DNA of 64,000 nucleotides. Source: UBA4465 sp002292365. Lineage in GTDB: Bacteria; Bacteroidota; Bacteroidia; Cytophagales; Cyclobacteriaceae. Shown one piece after another: positions 1-7,419 of this stretch. The DNA lies in assembly GCA_943788615.1 (NCBI GenBank), contig CALSQY010000001.1, forward strand, positions 1,491,576-1,555,575. The letters are read 5' to 3'. The translations under genes and the position numbers were made by a program. The notes beneath the pieces are model-generated. The model was given only the letters and a program-made list of their open reading frames with translations, did not search any database and had not been told where the DNA came from. Each line of letters opens with the position of its first letter. The first letter of the stretch is position 1.

Positions 1-504
1 ACGGATCATGCCAATTGTGAGCGGAAAGCATCAGCTATGGCCATGAGTTTTGTTGCCAAATACCCGAATAGGAAAGAGATTTTAGCCGAACTGATAGACA
101 TTGGTATTGAAGAGCTAGAACATTTTAAAGAGGTACATCAAATTATGGAATCACGGGGCATCATGTTACCGCATGAGATTGGTCAAGATTTTTATGTAAA
201 ACAATTGATTGAAAGTTGCAGAAGTGGTCGTGAAGAGCGATTTATGGATCGATTGTTATTGGCTTCTTTGGTAGAAACCAGAGGGGCTGAACGATTTAAA
301 TTGGTATATGAAAATATAAATGAAGCAGATTTAAAATCTTTTTATCATAAGCTTTGGGCTTCAGAAGCACGTCATGGTGAGGTTTTTGTTCGGATGTGTT
401 TAAACTATTTTGACGAAAAGAGAGTCTATAAAAGACTAGGGGAAATGACAGATATTGAAGCTGAAATTTTAGATTCCTTACCGATTAAGGCAGCTTTGCA
501 TTGA
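1..504 (+). CDS. miaE: tRNA 2-methylthio-N6-isopentenyl adenosine-37 hydroxylase MiaE, 5'-truncated
   Basis: The frame is open from the first base of the window, so the N-terminus lies outside; a downstream ATG at 37 is internal. The family is a ferritin-like diiron monooxygenase that hydroxylates the isopentenyl side chain of ms2i6A37 in tRNA. Visible signs are the HANCERKA segment at the left edge, an EELEHF helix (EExxH-type ligand set) and the later SEARHGEVF segment (ExxH), the spacing expected for a diiron four-helix bundle. The C-terminus looks complete (stop at 502-504). Five bases separate it from the next gene, so the two are probably co-transcribed. Identification is from remembered family motifs; the missing first part contains the first metal ligand. 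Confidence 0.88.
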   Translation, partial: TDHANCERKASAMAMSFVAKYPNRKEILAELIDIGIEELEHFKEVHQIMESRGIMLPHEIGQDFYVKQLIESCRSGREERFMDRLLLASLVETRGAERFKLVYENINEADLKSFYHKLWASEARHGEVFVRMCLNYFDEKRVYKRLGEMTDIEAEILDSLPIKAALH

Positions 505-508
505 GATA

Positions 509-1087
509 ATGAATTTTTTTGTTAATGATAATTTGATTGAACCAGGACCTGGGGATTTATTAATTTCACAACCTTACTTGCCTGATTCAAACTTCGAGAG
601 GACCGTTGTTTTGATTTGTGAGCATGATGAGAACGGTACGGTAGGATTTGTGCTCAATCGAAAATCTAATAGTGTTTTTAGTGATGTAATTGTCGAGGCG
701 GCTCATTTTGATGCTCCATTGTATGTGGGCGGCCCAGTGCAACATGATACTTTGCACTTTGTGCATAAGGATGTGCTTGAAATGGAATCAGGTCAATCTC
801 TTGGAGAACAATTGGTTTGGGGTGGGGATTTCAATCGTTTATTAACTCGCATAAATACTCATCAAATAGATGAAAAAAATTACCGATTTTTTGTGGGTTA
901 TTCGGGGTGGTCACCCGGACAATTAATGGAAGAATTGAAAACTAAATCTTGGATTGTTTACCAAAATAAGGATGAAAACCTCATTTTTGATTTTTCATCT
1001 CAAGATTTGTGGAAGAAAGTTTTAAGGGAAATGGGGGGAAAGTATAGATTAATTTCCAATTATCCTGTCGATCCCAGATTAAATTAA
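509..1087 (+). CDS. YqgE/AlgH family protein (UPF0301/DUF179)
   Basis: A 192-residue protein of the YqgE/AlgH family, a compact alpha/beta fold present in most Bacteroidota; its biochemical role is not settled. The diagnostic N-terminal run is present: PGDLLISQPYLPDSNF, then RTVVLICEHDENGTVGFVLNR, followed by YVGGPV and the FVGYSGWSPGQL segment near residue 130. Length matches the family. It starts five bases after the miaE stop. No signal peptide. The call is sure at family level, with no specific function implied. Confidence 0.93.
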   Translation: MNFFVNDNLIEPGPGDLLISQPYLPDSNFERTVVLICEHDENGTVGFVLNRKSNSVFSDVIVEAAHFDAPLYVGGPVQHDTLHFVHKDVLEMESGQSLGEQLVWGGDFNRLLTRINTHQIDEKNYRFFVGYSGWSPGQLMEELKTKSWIVYQNKDENLIFDFSSQDLWKKVLREMGGKYRLISNYPVDPRLN

Positions 1088-1134
1088 GTGTAGATGCTTA
1101 AGTTTAAGTAAGATTAGGTTTGTGACTAGAAGAT

Positions 1135-3267
1135 ATGAATAAGAAGAAACCATTGCCGGAGAATAAAGCTGAAAAGCAATTCACGGATAGTGTTCAGCGA
1201 GATGCTGAATTATCAGGGGAAGATATGAATGATACTAAAAATAAAGAATTGCGTACAATGTCTTCGGATACTTCCAAAGTTCAACAGCCTAAAAAAGTAG
1301 CGAACAAGAAAAAAAAGATTGATGAAGATGAGACGTTGAAGTCATTTAATGAAAAGTCTATAGTAAGCCCAGTAGTATCCGTATCTTCCGCGAAAGCAGC
1401 TCAAGGATTAGCTACAGCAGAGAGCGAAGAAGAGGGAGAATTTGCGTCTACCACTCCAGTTGAAATTGAGCTATCATTAAATACGGACGTGGAAGGTATC
1501 AAAGGACAAGAAAAGGAAACAGCTAGTCAAAAATTAGCGCCTCCTGAAACAACGGTCAATGAGGATTTCACTCAATTTCCCAAAGAGAAATTAGTGGCGC
1601 ATATAGCGGAACTTCAAAAAGAAACAGATCTTAAACAAATGGCTAATAGTCTTCGAAACTTAAAAGCGAGATTTGATGAGCTTTTTGAGGAATCAAAAGC
1701 TCTTGCCTTAAATGTTTTTCTTAAAGAAGAAGGAGCTGAGGTAGCTGATTTCTTCTATAATGGAGATGAGATAGATCAAAAATTCGAATCCATATATCAT
1801 GATTTAAATAAAAGAAAGAATGAGCATTATGCTCAGATTCAGGATCAAAGAGAGGTGAATCTTAAAAAGAAAAATCTGATTTTAGATCAATTGCGGGACA
1901 TCATTAACAATAATTTTGATATCAATATTAAAGTTGTCAAAGGTCTGCAGCAGTCCTGGCAAGATATAGGTCCAGTTCCAGGGAATCAGCACAAACTTCT
2001 TTGGGCCAACTACAATGCTTTGCTAGATCGTTTTTACGATTCTCGAAGTATCTATTTTGAATTGAAAGATTTAGATCGAAAGAAAAATTTAATGGCCAAA
2101 AAGGAGTTGTGTGAAAAGGCAGAAAAGCTTTCCTCTAAACAGAGCTCTAATACTACCATCAAAGAGCTCAATGAACTCCATGAGGAATATAAAAAAGTGG
2201 GACCTGTGCCTAGGGATGAACAAGAAAATCTTTGGCAAAGATTCAAGCAGGCTTCGGATAAGGTTTATGAGAAGAGAAAGGAGTTTATAGAAAGTTTTAA
2301 GAGCGTGCTCCTTGAAAATTTTGAGAAAAAAAAGGAGATTATTTCAGTAGTTAAGAAGTATGAAGATTTTGATTCTGAAAAAATTACAGATTGGAATAAG
2401 GCTGCAAACTTATTAATGAACTTCCAAAAGGATTGGGAAGCGATTGGGGAGATGCCCCGCGAAAAATCAAAGGAGACCAATAAGTTATTTTGGGGAGTAT
2501 ATAAGAAATTCTTTTCGAAAAAACGAGCCTTCATTCAAGTATTTGAGTCAAAAAAAGTCGCGAATTTGATTTCCAAAAGAAACCTGATTGAACAAGCACA
2601 GTCCTTAGTTGATTCTGAAGAGGATAGCGATAAAATTTCGGAAGGATTGAAATTACTGCAGCAAAATTGGCGTGAGATAGGTCATGTGCCGAATAAATAC
2701 GGGAATAAAATTTATGATCAATTTAAGGGAATTAGTGATGCATTTTTTGATGAGAAAAGATCAGGATATAAAGTTCAAAACGAAGTTTTTGAGGAAAATT
2801 TAAATAAGAAAAAAGCAGTAATAGAACAATTGGGAGCATTAGCCAAATCTTCAAAAATTGGTTTTGATGAAATTTTTAATCTAGTAGATGCTTATATGGC
2901 TATTGGCTTTGTGCCAAGAAATGATATTAAAAAAATAAATGGGCTTTATGATGAAACAATAAAGTCATTGATAACCGCCGAGGGCATATCTGAGGGTGAA
3001 CGAAATGAAATTAAAATACAACTCGAGATTTCTAAATTGAAAAAAAGACCTCAATCTCATCTTAAATTAAATCAAAAAGAGGGTCAAATAAAGAAGAAAA
3101 TATCATCTTTAGAAAATGATATTAATATTTGGAAAACCAATATTGATTTTTTTGCTTCATCAAAGAATGCCGACAAATTAAAATTAGAATTTTATCAGAA
3201 AATTGAATCGGCTGAGAAAGAAGTTATAGCACTTAAGGAGCAATTATTAATTTTAAGAGAATCTTAA
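1135..3267 (+). CDS. DUF349 domain-containing protein
   Basis: A 710-residue, highly charged, mostly helical cytoplasmic protein. Residues about 1-150 are a low-complexity, Lys/Glu-rich tail. The rest contains repeated DUF349 units of roughly 70 residues, each marked by a W-xx-IG-x-VPR/PG-type turn: QDIGPVPG, KKVGPVPRDE, EAIGEMPREK, REIGHVPNKY and MAIGFVPRND. Between them are coiled-coil segments. DUF349 proteins are nearly universal in Bacteroidota, often beside this tRNA, and have no assigned reaction. The last 60 residues form a further coiled coil. Open frames on the opposite strand here are shadows. Confidence 0.93.
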   Translation: MNKKKPLPENKAEKQFTDSVQRDAELSGEDMNDTKNKELRTMSSDTSKVQQPKKVANKKKKIDEDETLKSFNEKSIVSPVVSVSSAKAAQGLATAESEEEGEFASTTPVEIELSLNTDVEGIKGQEKETASQKLAPPETTVNEDFTQFPKEKLVAHIAELQKETDLKQMANSLRNLKARFDELFEESKALALNVFLKEEGAEVADFFYNGDEIDQKFESIYHDLNKRKNEHYAQIQDQREVNLKKKNLILDQLRDIINNNFDINIKVVKGLQQSWQDIGPVPGNQHKLLWANYNALLDRFYDSRSIYFELKDLDRKKNLMAKKELCEKAEKLSSKQSSNTTIKELNELHEEYKKVGPVPRDEQENLWQRFKQASDKVYEKRKEFIESFKSVLLENFEKKKEIISVVKKYEDFDSEKITDWNKAANLLMNFQKDWEAIGEMPREKSKETNKLFWGVYKKFFSKKRAFIQVFESKKVANLISKRNLIEQAQSLVDSEEDSDKISEGLKLLQQNWREIGHVPNKYGNKIYDQFKGISDAFFDEKRSGYKVQNEVFEENLNKKKAVIEQLGALAKSSKIGFDEIFNLVDAYMAIGFVPRNDIKKINGLYDETIKSLITAEGISEGERNEIKIQLEISKLKKRPQSHLKLNQKEGQIKKKISSLENDINIWKTNIDFFASSKNADKLKLEFYQKIESAEKEVIALKEQLLILRES

Positions 3268-3282
3268 AAAAATCGAGTAAAG

Positions 3283-3313
3283 TTTGCAATAATAACTAGC
3301 TACATTACATTTG
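3283..3313 (+). promoter_or_regulatory. Bacteroidota-type promoter of the tRNA-Thr gene
   Basis: TTTG at 3283-3286 (-33 element), 19-nt spacer, and TACATTTG at 3306-3313, an exact match to the -7 consensus TAnnTTTG. The tRNA begins 29 nt downstream. A 9-bp inverted repeat (CTACATTAC at 3300-3308, GTAATGTAG at 3327-3335) straddles the -7 box and the predicted start. Confidence 0.75.
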
Positions 3314-3342
3314 CACTCGCATTGAAGTAATGTAGTGTACAA

Positions 3343-3416
3343 GCCTCCTTAGCTCAGTTGGCCAGAGCAGCGCACTTGTAATGCGCGGGTCGTTGGTTCG
3401 AATCCGACAGGAGGCT
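3343..3416 (+). tRNA. tRNA-Thr, anticodon TGT
   Basis: A 74-nt cloverleaf: acceptor arm GCCTCCT (3343-3349) pairs with AGGAGGC (3409-3415), discriminator T at 3416. D-loop AGCTCAGTTGGCCAGAGCA; anticodon stem GCGCA/TGCGC with loop CTTGTAA, giving anticodon TGT (Thr, ACA codons). T-arm GTTCGAATC. CCA is not encoded. A consensus promoter lies just upstream. Confidence 0.97.
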
Positions 3417-3601
3417 CAAAAGTTGTTGTTTTATAGTGACTTTTTTGTTGGTCACCCGCAATGGAGCCCTAAACACCTTACTTCTCAAAACTAGTCATTT
3501 TTTGGCTAGTGGGTTCTTTCATGTTTGTTATGTGTCTTTCTTGTAAAGAGAACAACCCAGCCTTTCTTATATATTACTTTCACTATTCAAGCTTTTCAAC
3601 T

Positions 3602-3609
3602 TATTTTTG
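3602..3609 (+). promoter_or_regulatory. Candidate -7 box upstream of the TsdA-like gene
   Basis: TATTTTTG fits the Bacteroidota -7 consensus TAnnTTTG. A weak -33 candidate (TTTC) lies about 20 nt upstream. The gene starts 106 nt downstream. Only the -7 box is convincing. Confidence 0.35.
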
Positions 3610-3715
3610 TCCATAGAAACATCAATGATTCATTCATTGTAGAACAACTATTTGACTTTTCTAATGAATGAAAAGAGCCTGTTTTATGTTTTTTCCAGAA
3701 GATTGAAGTCCCTCT

Positions 3716-4747
3716 ATGTTTTTTAAAAAAGAAATCGAGGGCATATTTTTTGGAATCAAGATCGTCTGTTCAACACTCATATTATTGACAATACTTACCC
3801 TTTGCATTTACAAGGGGTTTCTTCAATTTAATTTTACTGCCTTACCTATCCATGATTCACCAGTGATCAAGGACGAATATGACGTAGCTTTCTTAGATGA
3901 TTCACCAAAAAGCAAATGGGTGAAATATGGCTTTGAACTTTTTCAAAATACGTCCAACTACATAGGGCCCAGCGTTGAGCAGCTTGACAAAGTATTTTCT
4001 GGCAATAATTTAGCTTGCGGTAATTGTCATTTATTAGCTGGGACCAAACCCTTTGCCGCTTCTTTGGTCGGAGTAGTCAACCGCTTCCCTCAATACAGGG
4101 GGAGAGAGCATAAGTTAGGGACAATTCAAGAACGGATCAATGGTTGTATGGAGCGGAGCATGAATGGTCGTATGATGGCTATAGATAGTGATGAGATGAT
4201 AGCATTGGTTAGCTATCTCAAATGGATTGGACGCAATGCGTCCAAAGAAGGAAAAGTATTCGGTCAAGGCTTTATGGAAATCAACCTTCCCAATAGAGCG
4301 GTAAATTTAGAAAATGGAATGGCAGTTTATAAAGCACAATGTGTCTTGTGTCATGGAAGTAAAGGTGAAGGGATCAAGAAATCGAAGACTAATTCATATA
4401 AATATCCACCACTTTGGGGTACTGATTCATATAACAATGGTGCAGGTATGTCCAGGGTAATTACTGCGGCCCAGTTTATCAAGGGGAATATGCCTTATGG
4501 TGTTACTTATGAATCGCCCATGTTATCGGATGGAGATGCCTATGATGTTTCAGGCTACATTAATCAACAAAAAAGGCCAATTAAAGTCAATTTGGAGCTT
4601 GATTTTCCCGATTTGAAGCGCAAGCCCGTTTCTACGCCTTATCCTCCTTATGTTGATACATTTAGTATAAGTGAGCATCAATTAGGACCTTTTCAGCCCA
4701 TTATTGCTTATTACAAGCAAAAATTCAATCTTACCAAGAAAAAATAA
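3716..4747 (+). CDS. Diheme c-type cytochrome, thiosulfate dehydrogenase (TsdA)-like
   Basis: A 343-residue exported protein with an N-terminal membrane segment (residues about 12-32) and two c-type heme sites, CGNCH at 101-105 and CVLCH at 209-213. Between them is the run GVVNRFPQYRGRE followed by INGCMERSMNGRMM, which resembles TsdA-type thiosulfate dehydrogenases, where a cysteine in this region serves as unusual heme ligand. Such enzymes join two thiosulfates to tetrathionate (or the reverse) in the periplasm. The next gene is a Tat-exported DsrE-like protein 87 bases downstream, which supports a sulfur role. A generic electron-carrier diheme cytochrome is the alternative. Confidence 0.75.
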   Translation: MFFKKEIEGIFFGIKIVCSTLILLTILTLCIYKGFLQFNFTALPIHDSPVIKDEYDVAFLDDSPKSKWVKYGFELFQNTSNYIGPSVEQLDKVFSGNNLACGNCHLLAGTKPFAASLVGVVNRFPQYRGREHKLGTIQERINGCMERSMNGRMMAIDSDEMIALVSYLKWIGRNASKEGKVFGQGFMEINLPNRAVNLENGMAVYKAQCVLCHGSKGEGIKKSKTNSYKYPPLWGTDSYNNGAGMSRVITAAQFIKGNMPYGVTYESPMLSDGDAYDVSGYINQQKRPIKVNLELDFPDLKRKPVSTPYPPYVDTFSISEHQLGPFQPIIAYYKQKFNLTKKK

Positions 4748-4834
4748 GAAGCGTCACATTACACCCATGAGATTTATTTTATATATTTTTAAAATGTGAA
4801 CCAATAATTCTAAAGATTACTAAACAATTAATCA

Positions 4835-5515
4835 ATGAAAAGCACTAATAATAAATCGAGACGCAAGTTTTTTGGCGCTATGGCCTTAGGGGCGACCGCC
4901 GCTTCTTTGCCGTTTTTAACGCATCCTGCCTATGCGGAATCTGATCAATTGGCCGAATCTAAATTTGAAGAAGCGGACGATTGGTTCAAAAATATTAAAG
5001 GTAAACACAGAATAGTTTATGATGGTTCTACACCTCACGGAGGCTTACCTGTTATTTGGAACTGGGCTTTCTATACTAGTAACAATGAAACAGGGAGTAA
5101 GGATTCAGAGATCACCGCCATGACTGTTTTTAGGCATACGGGATTAATGTATGCTTTCAATGATGAGATTTGGAAAAAATACCAGCTTGGGGCAATGGTT
5201 GGTGTAAATGATTCCTATACCGAAGCACCCTCTTTAAGAAATACCGTCTATGAACCAAAGGAGAAAGACTTTCCACTTCCCGGCATTGATGGTGTAAAGC
5301 GGCTTCAAGAGAGAGGTGCTTTATTTTGTGCTTGTAATTTAGCGACGAAAGTATTTAGTAGTATGGCCGCAAAAAGCATGAATATCGATCCTACCGAGGC
5401 ATATAACGATTGGATCAATGGATTACTTCCAGATGTTCAATTGGTACCTTCAGGTGTTTGGGCATTAGGGAGAGCACAGGACAATGGCTGTGGCTATATT
5501 TTTGCTGGAGGATAA
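4835..5515 (+). CDS. Tat-exported DsrE-like protein, possible sulfur-relay partner
   Basis: A 226-residue protein with a clear Tat signal (SRRKFFGAMALG, cleavage near AYA at about residue 33). The mature part lacks strong enzyme motifs. The second half has the pattern LPGIDGVKRLQERGALFCAC and later VPSGVWALGRAQDNGCGYIF, which resembles the DsrE/DsrF fold (small sulfur-carrying alpha/beta proteins), with cysteines at CAC and GC. The pairing with a TsdA-like cytochrome suggests a periplasmic sulfur-handling or adaptor role. The DsrE assignment is from pattern memory only; the safe name is Tat-signal protein of unknown function. Confidence 0.6.
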   Translation: MKSTNNKSRRKFFGAMALGATAASLPFLTHPAYAESDQLAESKFEEADDWFKNIKGKHRIVYDGSTPHGGLPVIWNWAFYTSNNETGSKDSEITAMTVFRHTGLMYAFNDEIWKKYQLGAMVGVNDSYTEAPSLRNTVYEPKEKDFPLPGIDGVKRLQERGALFCACNLATKVFSSMAAKSMNIDPTEAYNDWINGLLPDVQLVPSGVWALGRAQDNGCGYIFAGG

Positions 5516-5863
5516 TTCCACAAAATTTTTATAGTTTGATTTTTCATTTACTGATTTTAAAAACCCTTATTCAAAATTTAAGGGCTTTTTATCAAATGAT
5601 GAGCACCTTTCATTAAAAATAAATGGTCAAGTAAGTTCTTCAACGAGCTAAACAGTTGGTGATAGGAGGTTAGATTGAAGTAGATTATCTTTATTATACT
5701 GATACCAGTTAGATTCGTTTTTTAAGTTTTTCTTTTTAATCTTCTATGGTATATTCCGAGTACCATGTGATGGAATAATTAAAAGGTTCAAGGGTTTTTA
5801 TTTTTCACGAATTGTTCGATGTAATTGATGGGAAATAGATAGAATTAATTTTTTTTGTATGCT
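5516..5863. other. Gene-free interval of about 350 bp
   Basis: Besides the terminator at 5564-5590 the interval holds a small inverted repeat (ATGGTA 5746-5751, TACCAT 5761-5766) in AT-rich DNA. I see no coding frame and no clear promoter match. Confidence 0.5.
5564..5590 (+). terminator. Intrinsic terminator after the DsrE-like gene
   Basis: Stem CCCTTA (5564-5569) / TAAGGG (5579-5584), 9-nt loop, then CTTTTT. Placed 49 bases after the stop codon. Confidence 0.6.
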
Positions 5864-6829
5864 ATGAAAAGACGTGATTTTATTAAAAAAAGTACTTTAT
5901 TTAGTTCTGCTTATGCCCTCCCTAAGTCAAGGAATCTTCATGATTTTGACCTTTCTAATCCCGAACCCTTAGTTGTCTCTACTTGGGACCACGGCTTATT
6001 AGCCAATAGAGTATCATGGGATATCTTAGCTGCTGGAGGTGAATCACTAGATGCTGTTGAAGAAGGTGTGAGAGTAGTTGAATCAGATCCTAATATTAGG
6101 ACTGTTGGAATGGGTGGTTATCCAGATAGAGAGGGTATAGTTACACTTGATGCTTGCATTATGGATTATGAGAGTAATTGTGGTTCAGTAGCTTTTTTGA
6201 GAGATATTGTCAATCCAATTTCAGTAGCAAGGAAAGTGATGGAGGAAACACCTCATGTGATGTTGGTGGGCCAGGGTGCAAAAAGTTTCGCCCTAAAAAA
6301 AGGATTTAAAGAAACAAATTTACTCACTGATTTATCTAGAAAAGAGTGGAATTCCTGGAAAATCTCTTCTAAATATGAGTCAATAATTAATATTGAAAAT
6401 CATGATACAATTAGTTCATTGGCTTTGTCAGGGGATGGGCGTTTGGCGGGCGCTTGTACGACAAGTGGAAGTGCTTATAAAATGCACGGTCGCGTAGGAG
6501 ATTCACCAATAATTGGTGCTGGATTGTTTTTGGATAATCAGGTAGGAGCAGCAGCAGCAACGGGCTTAGGAGAAGCGGTTATAAAATCTTCAGGAAGTGC
6601 AATGGTTGTAGAGGCTATACGAAATGGAGCTTCTCCTCAAGATGCATGTGAAAATGTTATTCTGAGAATTTTAAAAATGAATAAACAGGTGGAAAACCTT
6701 CAAGTTGGATTTATAGCTTTAGACATACGAGGTAATGTAGGTGCTTTTAGTATTAAAAAAGGATTCAACTATGCCCTTTCTAACCAAAAGGTAGGCCACT
6801 TATTGTTACCGGCTAATTACTTAGAATAA
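5864..6829 (+). CDS. N4-(beta-N-acetylglucosaminyl)-L-asparaginase (glycosylasparaginase), Tat-exported
   Basis: A 321-residue Ntn-hydrolase that would cut the GlcNAc-Asn bond of N-linked glycopeptides or hydrolyse related asparagine amides. The precursor self-cleaves between Asp181 and Thr182 in the HDT motif (180-182), freeing Thr as nucleophile. The following SGSAYKMHGRVGDSPIIGAG and AAATGLGE segments are the substrate-binding hallmarks. The ATG at 5864 gives MKRRDFIKK, a Tat-type start; a TTG nine bases upstream is less likely. Export suggests scavenging of glycoproteins. It ends two bases from the convergent TlpA-like gene. Confidence 0.9.
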   Translation: MKRRDFIKKSTLFSSAYALPKSRNLHDFDLSNPEPLVVSTWDHGLLANRVSWDILAAGGESLDAVEEGVRVVESDPNIRTVGMGGYPDREGIVTLDACIMDYESNCGSVAFLRDIVNPISVARKVMEETPHVMLVGQGAKSFALKKGFKETNLLTDLSRKEWNSWKISSKYESIINIENHDTISSLALSGDGRLAGACTTSGSAYKMHGRVGDSPIIGAGLFLDNQVGAAAATGLGEAVIKSSGSAMVVEAIRNGASPQDACENVILRILKMNKQVENLQVGFIALDIRGNVGAFSIKKGFNYALSNQKVGHLLLPANYLE

Positions 6830-6831
6830 GT

Positions 6832-7308
6832 TTAATTTTTTAATGCTTTTTTAACGGCACTTTTAAGCTGATTGGCATAAACATTAGATGCGATGATGAT
6901 ACCCTTTTGATTGACTAAAAAATAGGTGGGTATGGCTGGTACCTGATAGACTCTCACCAACTTTCGGTCTTCGTCCCAAACATTCACCCAAGGAATCTTA
7001 TATTTTTCAATGGCTGCACGCCATTTTTCTTCCTTGATGTCATTACTGATTCCAATTACATTTACTTCTGTACGGTCATATTTGTTATACAACGGGATCA
7101 TCGTATTGTCCAAGGATTTTATACAAGGACCGCACCAACTGGCCCAAAAATTAACAATGGTCACCTTACTTTGACTGGTTTCTAGTTGTGCCCTTAACCC
7201 GTCATAACTCATTAAGTCAAAGTTGGGTGCTTGTGTATTTTCTCGCAGTTGAGCGTGTGCTGAGAAACTCAACATGTAGCAGGTAAGCAGTAGGTATAAT
7301 AACTTCAT
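6832..7308 (-). CDS. TlpA-like exported thioredoxin-fold protein
   Basis: A thiol-disulfide protein with the redox motif WASWCGPC and the cis-Pro segment VPAIPTYF. I choose the ATG at 7308 because it starts a clean signal peptide (MKLLYLLLTCYMLSFSAHAQ) and gives 158 residues; an upstream ATG at 7362 adds 18 residues that spoil it. Family members reduce or isomerise periplasmic disulfides, often for cytochrome c or metal-enzyme maturation. It lies downstream of the molybdenum hydroxylase subunits on the same strand, with a 111-bp gap, so co-transcription is possible but not shown. Confidence 0.88.
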   Translation of the reverse strand: MKLLYLLLTCYMLSFSAHAQLRENTQAPNFDLMSYDGLRAQLETSQSKVTIVNFWASWCGPCIKSLDNTMIPLYNKYDRTEVNVIGISNDIKEEKWRAAIEKYKIPWVNVWDEDRKLVRVYQVPAIPTYFLVNQKGIIIASNVYANQLKSAVKKALKN

Positions 7309-7419
7309 AGACTTTAGTTTTGGGCAATGATAGGTGTTTTTTTTGCAAAAAAAGATTTCCAAGAAGCAGGGAACTATTGTTTTTTATTTCATTCAATGAG
7401 ACTTTATATCAAAGAGTGA

